In this document: positions 23,101 to 26,930 of the stretch, piece by piece
Position numbering within the stretch: position 1 is the stretch's first letter
Layout of the letters: the number at the start of each line of letters is the position of its first letter
Assembly (NCBI GenBank): GCA_002862645.1
Contig: PKDQ01000013.1
Location: 1 to 32,987 of the forward strand
Direction: 5' to 3'
Length of the DNA stretch: 32,987 nucleotides
Source: Flavobacteriaceae bacterium
GTDB lineage: Bacteria > Bacteroidota > Bacteroidia > Flavobacteriales > Flavobacteriaceae
Notes under the pieces: generated by a model
Seen by the model: only the letters and a program-made list of their open reading frames with translations
Databases searched by the model: none
Told to the model about the DNA's origin: nothing
Made by a program: the position numbers and the translations under genes

Positions 23101-24319
23101 ACACATTATATGAGACAGTATAGTTGGCTAAAACGTTATAATTTACAGGGTTTACAGTTACAATTCTACCAGTTATGTCTCCTTCAAAGCTGTCAAGTGC
23201 ATTAGCGCCCTGGTCATCATACACGGAAAAAACTTCTTGAGTTACGACAGGGTCACCTAAAAGTGTAATGGCAGGGCTATTGGTGTCAATAACATTTACA
23301 GTTCTTGTAACTTGATTAGCAGCATTGCCATAGTTATCAGACAAATTATAGGTGATGATGTACGTTTGCAATACATTTGTGTCAACATTGTTTAACGTAA
23401 CGACGTTTGAAGACAAATCATCATTACTGTTATCGGTATATGTTACTCCCTGATCAAAATAAGGCGTCCCGGCTTCAATAGTAACTGAAGCACCACCACT
23501 TAGCGTAATTACAGGAGGAGTCGTGTCTTCAACAACGACAGTCCGCGTAACTTGAGTAGCTGCGTTACCAGCTGCGTCAGTTGCATTGTAAGTTACCGTA
23601 TATGTTCCCACAGTTGACGCATCAACAGTGTCTCCACCAACAACCACGTTTAGAGCAGTGTCGAAGTTATCAGTTGCCGTAGCTCCTTGTTCTGAGTACG
23701 TTGCACCAACTTCAACAGTCACTGAAGCAGCCCCCGTACGTGTAATGACAGGAGCAGTGGTGTCGATGATATTTACAGTACGCGTAACTTGAGTAGCTGC
23801 GTTACCAGCTGCGTCAGTTGCATTGTAAGTTACCGTATATGTTCCCACAGTTGACGCATCAACAGTGTCTCCACCAACAACCACGTTTAGAGCAGTGTCG
23901 AAGTTATCAGTTGCCGTAGCTCCTTGTTCTGAGTACGTTGCACCAACTTCAACAGTCACTGAAGCAGCCCCCGTACGTGTAATGACAGGAGCTGTGGTGT
24001 CGACGACACGAACCTCTCTTTTTACTATTGTTGTGTTGGAATCACTGTCGGTTACAGAATATTGAATAAAATAACTACCCAATTGGTTCGTGTCAACCTG
24101 ATTACTCCCAGTGATGACAATGGAACCTGTCAAGACGCCGTCCTCGATGTCATCAGCTGTGGCGCCAGGTTCACTGTATCCGCTAAATACCTCTATTATG
24201 TGTGGGGTGGTTCCATTAAGCTGTATTGTAGGATCGTTAACAATATCCAAAGGGGAAAACCCCATAAATAATGTTAAAGAAAAAACAGAAAATAAATTAA
24301 GATTAATTGATTTAATCAT
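7841..24319 (-). CDS. Giant SprB-like repetitive cell-surface adhesin with T9SS type B sorting domain
   Basis: This single uninterrupted 5492-residue frame encodes a secreted multi-domain surface protein. In order: a signal peptide (about 1-22); 8 DUF5011/HYR-like Ig repeats of about 80 residues (about 24-663); about 36 repeats of about 90 residues with the pattern AGxDxxICxG ... WTSSGTG ... YTPSxxDxxxGxVxLTL ... PC (about 664-3910); one PKD-like domain starting near VSGTGTIQGSSAVCEGD; 9 repeats of about 98 residues with QxICEG ... ISGTP (about 4000-4885); two SprB-type repeats (about 4910-5200), the second holding a TSP3-like acidic stretch (5044-5092); a linker domain; a PKD domain (VVWDFGDSSATQVG, about 5310-5390); and the type B CTD beginning MPNTFTPNNDNINDR (about 5394-5492). 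Such proteins are exported by the type IX system and act as gliding or attachment adhesins. SprB of F. johnsoniae is of similar size, but orthology is not proven: SprB-type repeats are few here and sprC/sprD are absent. Confidence 0.93.
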   Translation of the reverse strand: MIKSINLNLFSVFSLTLFMGFSPLDIVNDPTIQLNGTTPHIIEVFSGYSEPGATADDIEDGVLTGSIVITGSNQVDTNQLGSYFIQYSVTDSDSNTTIVKREVRVVDTTAPVITRTGAASVTVEVGATYSEQGATATDNFDTALNVVVGGDTVDASTVGTYTVTYNATDAAGNAATQVTRTVNIIDTTAPVITRTGAASVTVEVGATYSEQGATATDNFDTALNVVVGGDTVDASTVGTYTVTYNATDAAGNAATQVTRTVVVEDTTPPVITLSGGASVTIEAGTPYFDQGVTYTDNSNDDLSSNVVTLNNVDTNVLQTYIITYNLSDNYGNAANQVTRTVNVIDTNSPAITLLGDPVVTQEVFSVYDDQGANALDSFEGDITGRIVTVNPVNYNVLANYTVSYNVSDFSGNDANEVTRIVNIVDTTAPEINLTGDPTVTINAGDDYTDQGATALDNVDGDISGSIITTGSVDTNVLGTYTIKFNVSDAIGNPAIEMVRTVNVVDNVNPVITLIGDPTITIEAGTPYSDQGATASDNLDGDISPNIIIVNPVDNGIPGTYTITYNVADTSSNNATQVTRTVVVEDTTNPSITLLDNNLPLIIPFNGIYDDPGVETSDNSTTPLSLTDNITVSNPNTSISGAYTITYTVKDSSDNAESISRTVYVGPQADAGADQIICEGEELSIGFSGANPSYNYAWTSSPLQRSDGGSNFVNLSPPYAPTVSPDQPTEFELTVTTVIDGVTLEETDKVLITVVENPVAAVIGNTEICSGESVLIGAPSVAGSTYQWTSDPPGFSSTLANPTVTPTQNIIYYLTETKSASSNCTASNAVEITVAPLAVVSAGPADTICESETPSGYRLDQASSNMIDANIDYSWTALGGDGTFDDETILNPVYYPGPTDIGAGSVTLQLIGTPVGACSISPDFATMTLTIVPSLVASAGLSPVELCENSTYQLTGTGQNYASVSWSTSGTAGTLTSANTLTPIYNPSPSDVVNGSVTLTMTAEPIDPCTGPVVEQVIITLISEPEAFAGNSKSICEGENVDLSDATWANGSSFIWSSSNSGTFIYNGANPGDVEYVPNIADIDAGGTTLTLTVTGEDSCGSVTITSEVPISIYRVPEVYAGPENQILCEGTNSITGAQVDYAQSFQWSYSGDGTLTNVNSLTPIYTPGPNDLSSGSVTLTLTATAFNGCAADIADELVFDVNAGPEAIAGPDDRVCANSSYVLSGASANNYTSIRWSSSGTGGFDSNATAKPVYTPSPGDILAGFVELTMTLEQDGCNAVSDSMGLTIVQEVIANAGNDLEVCQGESATVVSASVDNFSSFEWTIFSGSGILQNPTTINPTYVPSASETGNVELRIVAQPLTDGTVNCGGASQDTMTISITAVPTADAGPNQTICEGENFNLVGTGVSASNYNLLVWTTSGDGFFTNANDLDPTYTPGPSDRSTGQVSLQLEALPNAPCSVSDISEMVLTITKIPVIDAGPLSIDYCEDDTTVSLTDATAAFHDNILWDTSGSGTFSDATILNPQYNPSSADIASGSVILTLTGSQDPANCGASVLDDITINFIKLPLANAGSDAVICDDNSYTINDATAPNISSITWTSSGTGNFNNNGIPSPTYFPSAQDISIGAVIELSITAVGVGPCNSVSTDTMELSIAPSPEMEIGEDRLLCEDTSLVIDLTQDVDVSNVDVNTYQWTSTGTGTFAPNNTLSTTYQPSPQDIAAGNTIVISLTAQAIAPCATPITDSFNLYIIANPTVDAGADAITICETGHTFNAAQATDFDTIQWTNITGTGVIENSSSLNATYIPSPADIASGTTITLRIVANPLAPCANANAASDDVFITIAESPEVYAGDDNIICEGDIFTVSTATAAYHDSLLWSSPSGGTFSNGTSLTPTFTPSVAEISNGEALLVLSVQPIDPCETPVSDVMVLSIQNQPDVEAGNDTTICEGDTYQTNTATLAFTNNAVWTSSGTGIFDNASDLNTTYTPSQADINAGGVTLTLKADAIAPCTDPIVDELTLTISPKANVSINPDTATICATDTYSFDATQIVDEHVVSYLWESSGDGVFSDNEEEAPTYSPGTGDILNGGATLTLSVDAEAACVNPTASDSFVLVIDPTPTIDLSASETTVCFGAQLNITSTIENADTITWEIISGGGAIISGANSENPIYSPAVDSNDVRLRVTATGINPCTLSVTEDLIISVTQLPEIISFASDAVSCDVAPYLISGVTTNGNEASVGWETTGSGVFDDLYNPNPTYTPSQADVAAGFVDLTMTAFADVPCTTTENSSQTFRLTLNPAAEVYAGAQDTLCSGSDYEITDATATSTSSIEWTSNGTGTWQNQNDLNAIYNPSEIDKTNGFFFLTLTVTGKESCPEVTSTKRVDIVATPVVDLIDTQDYCTDQAGISLSALTLQNYDSVLWTTSSTLGSFSSTTSTTTTYYPSAEDYSDGSVSITLAANPLSPCTDVVEDTMTLTFYLAPEVDAGVPQTVCEDQNVLLQATAANETTLEWTSDGSGAFVGGINNTLDPTYIPSNADLIAGSVALTITVTGDATCTPVSDDVIITFAKNPVVNIGSDLTFCENEAVTFSDVIYTNVDAILWTTNGAGVLSNENTDNPTYVPATNEVSVVDFNLTVQAISPCVQEQTFTKSVTFVATPTADAGPDIASCESDGNITVTAATASTSVIWDVISGGGVLSNNTSLSPTYSPSSQDYINGEVRLELRALGTDGCVDATDELIILLTPTPIVDAGADATICQDDSFTTTGAAVAHASNFIWTTPDGTGTLVAAPNDLTAVYTPATNESGTISLELSAEADNGCADVVVDFVLLTINPTATANAGLDQQLCAGDLVSLDGEVTNQNNFIWSSTGSGSFIPSPTTIDVQYQPSPTDYSVGSITITLTATGLDGCDDAADTMTAEFAPLPEVFAGADAEICSGDTYDLVDATVQNGENIQWISVDGNGAFDNPNSINTTYTPSSQDNTQGTVTLRLTAEGIAPCSTSIVDEVTLIITPLPELSITPYFDVCEGAFTITGTTASNYDTISWQIISGSGSLQFADQLTPVYTTGNNDVTNSPVILRAAVNGLGACASTSVEQDVELTVNPRGSVQAGTNMVACEGNPYTFNNGASIANVENISWEWNGTGSVTAGQGTMTPTYTPGVGENGTVTFTLLADEISPCIDTLSDTVTLELIPNPEVNAGSDFTTCAGVINLSGLVSNASSFEWSGGNGTFTPGNTVSLNPTYSPTPQELDLGSVTIVITAQPNNPCATPKSSSVTITFEAAPTVDAGPATASICAGDSYTLGLASVSNAISPVWTTTGSGSFSPSENDLNPVYTPSATDIAIGTVTLQLDASNSSCPSVSDEIILTIQPLPQISILDSSAIFCDDVTTLNIINVSGSDYEPASLKWTTSGDGNFIDDTALNPEYVPQGTDFINGVTLYVQVSGENNTSCSAAIATDEIEVNFSPAPEVYAGAAAEICVTDISYTISDATKGAGTSTVWSTSGTGTFNNDNDLNAIYTPSTLDIENGSVDLFISGTNGLACSPVIDVLTLTLTKNPIITLSQNIFNVCTSETQVPISGVSIQNEASILWNHNGQGSFSVSNTAPNQVYIPSGNDFVQGVTLTLTAFGNGACTTPALESITLNFVDAAGVDAGTDQASICSSETFQISNASATNELNYEWTNPGGDGSFSETTTNLNPIYTPGSNDISNGSVTLRLTAYGQGNCADVFDEITLTIDPDVNVFAGNNITLCSSEASYLITDAFATNEQAVSWSRADGDTSGFTDTSVAQTQYFFTPEDKTAGFVTLVLRGFGSSSCSTTIEDSLTIRFVPDVDLDAGADASICYGSAYTVADATITPNSYDAVSWSSSGTGVMLFSDSLTPQYTPSAGDLALGQVTLTMTVTPKTECGAAPVSSAMILTIDQNVSGTGTIQGSSAVCEGDTESYSLTGLSGETNYNWIAPAGATITSGQGTDGIVVTYDSYNQDTSVQLTVIASNDCPNSENTIVLDINVSADPELALISGSDLVELCYSESLTPVVYELRGGTDNVSIEWFVGGVSVAPPSGIQFTDNTTTIEISGTYDTSLIEDKTYTFVLTATNLSCTNTFVEDGAITFLATPTAVLGVGSDDDQSVCEGDNIADIRYNFSNTTNYSFNWTGTIPTGFTTNFDSMNNVLSITGTAQEVSQTTTFTYEISNENNVTGCAGEVLTGQITVNADGELTLDSSNVNQTLCEGDAIVPIVFTLGGDATSAALSSASGADLSWMSLVVSSAGVVTLTGTPSANITATTDYDFTLTTSGSGCQTASISGTIITTPTPRVVPSPSSVGAISQVVCEGTTIDPITYDLLDIESAPLINAINLPPGVNYSISGNTIQISGTPLNVSTFTSFNFTIEAETTNGCVGLGSGSIQVYPQDEFILTTPGADFSTYCVDDTIAPITYQFAGGTTGASIEWKEDGNLITGNPQGISVSVNVNDITISGTFNGNISTAKAFSYIITSSNGGSCATSSISGSLTFEEKPDLIIHSSSNQLDQQICEGIAIDDIVFEASSSVDAVQISWDNVPNGITGQFNVATKLFTISGTPQNIDADVFYTYTVTARNQSTGCVSEEQTGVIQVYPNHDLNLVSGSSTASQELCEGNALPANVIYEFGGGATSAEVIGLDGTGFDWIVSGNKLTISGTASLDVSTVTNINYTVNSIGNSCGNISIGGTITLKPDSKLEHILASGAMNQIICEGEPIDNIQYKVTEAFWDYTVSGLPNGVSHSIDLTTKIITITGTPSENIISDQTYNYVIKAFNEKSCDSPELNGIINVTAGPELTNKGSSATLYQSICLDTSIDKISIQFTNSTVPNVTGLPAGLATQVVGDVLEITGSIASGGTYNFDVTTNNSTCTNTIAIPIQIEVQPNFSILSQTDADYNEDLTINTGESRVKNIACYGDRSGEIKVEMSDNSIPYLYSWTGPNNYSNTTTSNTIKNLLPGTYKVSVGAIQTSDCSVSETFVVREPSPLQIQTNEIVPVSCDGTDDGIISIEATGGNSDFYKQLTWYYLEEQTSCFTFNLALRDADNDGIYDIIDADIDNDGNTDTGKTDTNFDGIEDSADTDLNGVVDPNYVLSNVNYQNCDSGQFTSLNLVTGDFSASGSLVICARPNSVSVEANLDHDLDPNTNMIGSVTVDGGTTSCSSGSWIVDSDLTGSSYASNLKDGLYKVVVEEIEFLTGDVYCSIEETFEVAKNEISYANVSVSDTYCLENSGTIDLDVRATSEVLYFYYNGVKVADSNVTLIEENFNEKRYRLSIINPVDMATLEIQDEFGCGIAVNTDLLDISVNAPGFTYTSPELERYGTISVRTSVSFKLNGINSYDAVVWDFGDSSATQVGSQVTHVYQAEGTYTITLTAYNASGCFKTTTQEIVIGKGYSLVMPNTFTPNNDNINDRIGPSFTGLKEVNFYVYNKSGVQIYQESVTENSVATNTAIKIVGWDGSNSDPNSNYYVYKIIATRLNDEIITDTGTIFLLK
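9048..9190 (-). other. Acidic TSP3-like calcium-binding stretch within the adhesin
   Basis: Residues 5044-5092 of the adhesin contain consecutive D-x-D-x-D-G units (DADNDGIYD, DADIDNDGNTD, DTNFDGIEDSADTDLNG), the pattern of thrombospondin type 3-like calcium-binding repeats. Calcium binding is inferred from the motif. The stretch lies inside what otherwise reads as the second SprB-type repeat. Confidence 0.7.
9670..12325 (-). repeat. Array of 9 repeats of about 98 residues (second repeat family of the adhesin)
   Basis: Nine tandem coding units share a start like Q-x-(I/L)-C-E-G followed by I-x-x-I-x-Y, a central ISGTP or ITGTP motif, and a cysteine before a closing G-x-I strand. Their similarity is at protein level; no long identical DNA tract was seen between them. 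They look like PKD-like or putative-Ig domains common in flavobacterial surface proteins. Confidence 0.8.
12590..22329 (-). repeat. Array of about 36 divergent repeats of about 90 residues (main stalk of the adhesin)
   Basis: By counting the recurring AGxDxxIC-type motif I find 36 units across about 9.7 kb, a mean period close to 270 bp. Each unit usually has a cysteine in the opening motif, a WTSSGTG-like turn, a YxPSxxDxxxGxVxLTL strand pair and a second cysteine near the end (often A-x-x-P-C). On the plus strand the opening motif shows up as recurrent CCTTCACAAAT words. The units are well diverged, suggesting an old expansion. Confidence 0.85.
22330..24250 (-). repeat. Array of 8 DUF5011/HYR-like Ig repeats at the adhesin N-terminus
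   Basis: Eight units of about 80 residues follow the pattern PVITLxGxxxVTIExGxxYxDxGAxAxDNxDGDIS...VDTxxxGTYTITYNVxDxxGNxAxxVTRTVxVxDTT. This is the bacterial surface Ig-like domain usually called DUF5011. Unit 1 (adjoining the signal peptide) and unit 8 are the most divergent; units 2 and 3 are nearly identical. Confidence 0.88.
23544..23992 (-). repeat. Perfect 212-bp tandem duplication inside the adhesin gene
   Basis: Bases 23544-23755 and 23781-23992 are identical over all 212 positions by direct reading, with an offset of 237 bp (79 codons, exactly one repeat unit). After one mismatch (23756 against 23993) ten more bases match. The copies are Ig units 3 and 2 of the protein. Confidence 0.95.
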
Positions 24320-24353
24320 ATAATTAGAGACTATAAAACCATAGATTTAAAAT

Positions 24354-24361
24354 CAAATTTA
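24354..24361 (-). promoter_or_regulatory. Candidate -7 element for the adhesin-sprF operon
   Basis: Read on the minus strand the bases are TAAATTTG, an exact TAnnTTTG match, placed 35-42 bases upstream of the adhesin ATG. No TTTG -33 element is evident at the standard distance. This AT-rich stretch recurs by chance, so confidence is modest. Confidence 0.35.
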
Positions 24362-24509
24362 AGCATATTTATTTTGTTACTGTATAAAGACATAAAAATG
24401 TAGCTATTTTCAACTTAATATTTTATAGAACCAAACAATTTTAAATTTGACTTTTCCAAAATTATATTAAGCATTTATTAAATAACGTAATTATTTATAT
24501 ATTATTTTT

Positions 24510-24535
24510 TTTGACAGTTAAATAAGATACTTTTG
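24510..24535 (+). promoter_or_regulatory. Candidate promoter of the TonB-dependent receptor gene
   Basis: TACTTTTG (24528-24535) matches the TAnnTTTG -7 consensus, with TTTG at 24510-24513 as a possible -33 element. The spacing of 14 bases is shorter than the usual 17-23. A start of transcription near 24541 would leave a leader of only about 13 bases before the TTG start at 24554. Confidence 0.4.
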
Positions 24536-24553
24536 CAGTGAAAAACCAACCCC

Positions 24554-26779
24554 TTGCGTTTAAGCTTTTATTTTATTTTATTTTCGGTATTTACTATGAA
24601 TGCGCAAAGCTTAGTAGTAAAGGGGAGGGTCTTTTCTGATGGTGCCCCATTGGAAGCAGCAAGCGTTTATCTCAACGCAACTGTTGTGGGCGTAACCACC
24701 AATCAAAATGGCGCTTTTTCCATTTCTACGGATGCTAGGTCTACTGAGCTCACCATATCATATATAGGTTATAAAACCAAAACCATTGTAATTTCCAATG
24801 GCAAATACGACTTGGGAATCATTGAATTAGCCCCTGATGATTCGCTTGAAGAAGTTGTTGTTTCAGGCACACTTAAACCAGTTTCAAAACTTGACAGCCC
24901 TGTTCCTGTTGAGGTTTATGGCAAGTCTTTTTTTAGGGCAAACCCAACAGCTTCTATTTTTGAAGCACTAGAAAATGTAAACGGAATTCGACCACAGCTC
25001 AATTGTAATGTGTGTAATACGGGTGATATTCACATTAATGGTCAAGAAGGAAGTTACACCATGGTGCTTATTGATGGCCTTCCTATTGTAAGTGGCTTGT
25101 CAACTGTTTATGGCCTTTCGGGAATTCCCCAATCTTTAATTGAGCGCGTTGAAATTGTTAAAGGACCTGCGTCCACACTCTACGGATCGGAGGCTATTGG
25201 CGGTGTGATCAATTTAATAACCAAACTTCCCGAAAACACACCTAAGTTTTCGATAGACACTTTCTTTTCTGGTTGGGGAGAGGCAAACACGGATTTGGGA
25301 TATAAATATCGTCTGTCGGCTCGTTCATCTGGGCTGCTGGGCATAAATTATTACAACTACAGCAACCCTATTGACAACAATGGAGATGGCTTTACTGATT
25401 TGACGTTACAAGATCGCTTGTCAATTTTCAATAAGTTTACGTTCGGCGATAAATTGTCATTGGCCACGCGATTTGTTTATGAAGACCGTTGGGGCGGTCA
25501 AATGAATTGGTCAGCAAAATACAGAGGTGGCGACCAGGTTTATGGCGAAAGTATTTACACTTCTAGAATAGAAGCATTTGGAAACTACCAATTCAACAGC
25601 AACTTGTCTTTGCAGTTTAGCTTTAATGACCACAACCAAAATTCAGTTTACGGCACAACCCTTTTTAATGCCAAACAATCCATTGGCTTTGGTCAAATGA
25701 TTTGGAATAAAACCCTCCAAAAAAACGATCTCCTTATTGGGCTTGCTTACAGATACACATATTATGATGATGATACGTCAGCTGTGTACAATAACAATGC
25801 TGGTGTCACCCATCTACCGGGTGTTTTTGTTCAAAACGAAACTAAAATAGATGCGTATAATACCTTGCTTTTAGGCCTTAGATACGACCACAATTCCATC
25901 CATGGAAATATTCTTACACCGAGAATCAACTACAAGATTAATAACCTTGATAAGAGTGCTATTTTTAGACTGAGTGCAGGGACGGGGTATCGTGTTGCTC
26001 AAGTATTTACAGAAGATCATGCTGCCTTGACAGGCGCTAGGGAAGTGGTTTTTGTTGATGAATTGGCGCCTGAAAAATCATGGAATGTAAACCTAAACTA
26101 TGTCAAAAAGTTTTACTTAAAACAGGGTGCTATTTTTGATATTGACTTCAGCCTGTTCCACACTGTTTTTTCAAATAAGATTATCCCCGATTATGACACA
26201 AACCCAAATAAAATCATTTACGATAATTTGGATGGCTCATCTATTTCGACAGGGGTGTCATTAAACGCAAACCTTGTCAACCAAAATGGTGTTCGTATAA
26301 ATCTAGGCGCTACTTATTTAGATACCTATGCTGAAGCGGGTGGCATTAAAACTCGACCTTATTTAACGGAGCGTTTTCAAGGGGTATGGAAAATAGAGAA
26401 AAAGTGGTATACAAGTTACCTGACCTTTGACTTGACAGGTGCAACCACAGGTCCACTCAAACTACCTACACTTGGCGCACTAGACCCAAGACCCATATTT
26501 TCTGAAACGTTTAATATTGTTAATATTCAGCTCACTAAAAATTGGGGAGGCACCTTTGAAACTTTTGGGGGAGTTAAAAATATTTTAAACTTCACACCCC
26601 CAGCCAACAGTATCTCACGTGCTTTTGACCCATTTGATAAGCAAGTAGCTTTTGACGGTTCTGAAAATGTATTGCAAACGGCTAACAATCCTTATGCCTT
26701 AACTTTTGACCCTTCCTATGTTTACGCTTCTAACCAAGGCATTCGTTTTTTTGTAGGAGTGCGCTGGAAGCAGCTTTAA
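24554..26779 (+). CDS. TonB-dependent outer-membrane receptor with N-terminal carboxypeptidase-regulatory-like domain
   Basis: The 741-residue protein has a signal peptide (residues 1-18, ending MNAQS), a CarboxypepD_reg-like beta-sandwich domain (about 20-95) as in many bacteroidotal receptors, a plausible TonB-box region DSLEEVVVSGT (97-107), a plug domain (about 115-225) with VLIDGLPIVSGLSTVYGLSG and IERVEIVKGPASTLYGSEAI, and a beta-barrel to the end. The plug holds a CNVC motif (Cys151, Cys154), which I associate with siderophore/haem/cobalamin-type receptors rather than glycan SusC proteins; it is also shorter than a typical SusC and has no SusD neighbour. The start must be TTG 24554: the first ATG (24596) would remove most of the signal peptide, and there is an in-frame stop at 24539. 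The ligand is unknown. Confidence 0.88.
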   Translation: MRLSFYFILFSVFTMNAQSLVVKGRVFSDGAPLEAASVYLNATVVGVTTNQNGAFSISTDARSTELTISYIGYKTKTIVISNGKYDLGIIELAPDDSLEEVVVSGTLKPVSKLDSPVPVEVYGKSFFRANPTASIFEALENVNGIRPQLNCNVCNTGDIHINGQEGSYTMVLIDGLPIVSGLSTVYGLSGIPQSLIERVEIVKGPASTLYGSEAIGGVINLITKLPENTPKFSIDTFFSGWGEANTDLGYKYRLSARSSGLLGINYYNYSNPIDNNGDGFTDLTLQDRLSIFNKFTFGDKLSLATRFVYEDRWGGQMNWSAKYRGGDQVYGESIYTSRIEAFGNYQFNSNLSLQFSFNDHNQNSVYGTTLFNAKQSIGFGQMIWNKTLQKNDLLIGLAYRYTYYDDDTSAVYNNNAGVTHLPGVFVQNETKIDAYNTLLLGLRYDHNSIHGNILTPRINYKINNLDKSAIFRLSAGTGYRVAQVFTEDHAALTGAREVVFVDELAPEKSWNVNLNYVKKFYLKQGAIFDIDFSLFHTVFSNKIIPDYDTNPNKIIYDNLDGSSISTGVSLNANLVNQNGVRINLGATYLDTYAEAGGIKTRPYLTERFQGVWKIEKKWYTSYLTFDLTGATTGPLKLPTLGALDPRPIFSETFNIVNIQLTKNWGGTFETFGGVKNILNFTPPANSISRAFDPFDKQVAFDGSENVLQTANNPYALTFDPSYVYASNQGIRFFVGVRWKQL

Positions 26780-26930
26780 ACACGTTTTTTTTGTTTTAAT
26801 TGGCTTAGCATAGATCCTTGTAGAGCATCTGCTTTTTTGAGAATAAACTATTTGTTATAAAAAGTTGAATGTTTGAAATAGTTTTAAATATCTCATTAAT
26901 GCATCTTTGTTGGGCACATATTAATTTAGG

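Noticed and set aside
11816-24323. Many plus-strand ORFs of 60-150 residues opposite the adhesin gene
   Set aside because: They lie wholly inside the 5492-residue minus-strand frame or, at the far end, overlap its start. They have repeat-derived composition and no recognisable domain; they are antisense shadows of a repetitive Thr/Ser/Val-rich gene.
24554-26779. SusC-type glycan importer for the sulfatase cluster
   Set aside because: It is shorter than a typical SusC, has plug features of cofactor or siderophore-type receptors and no SusD gene beside it.
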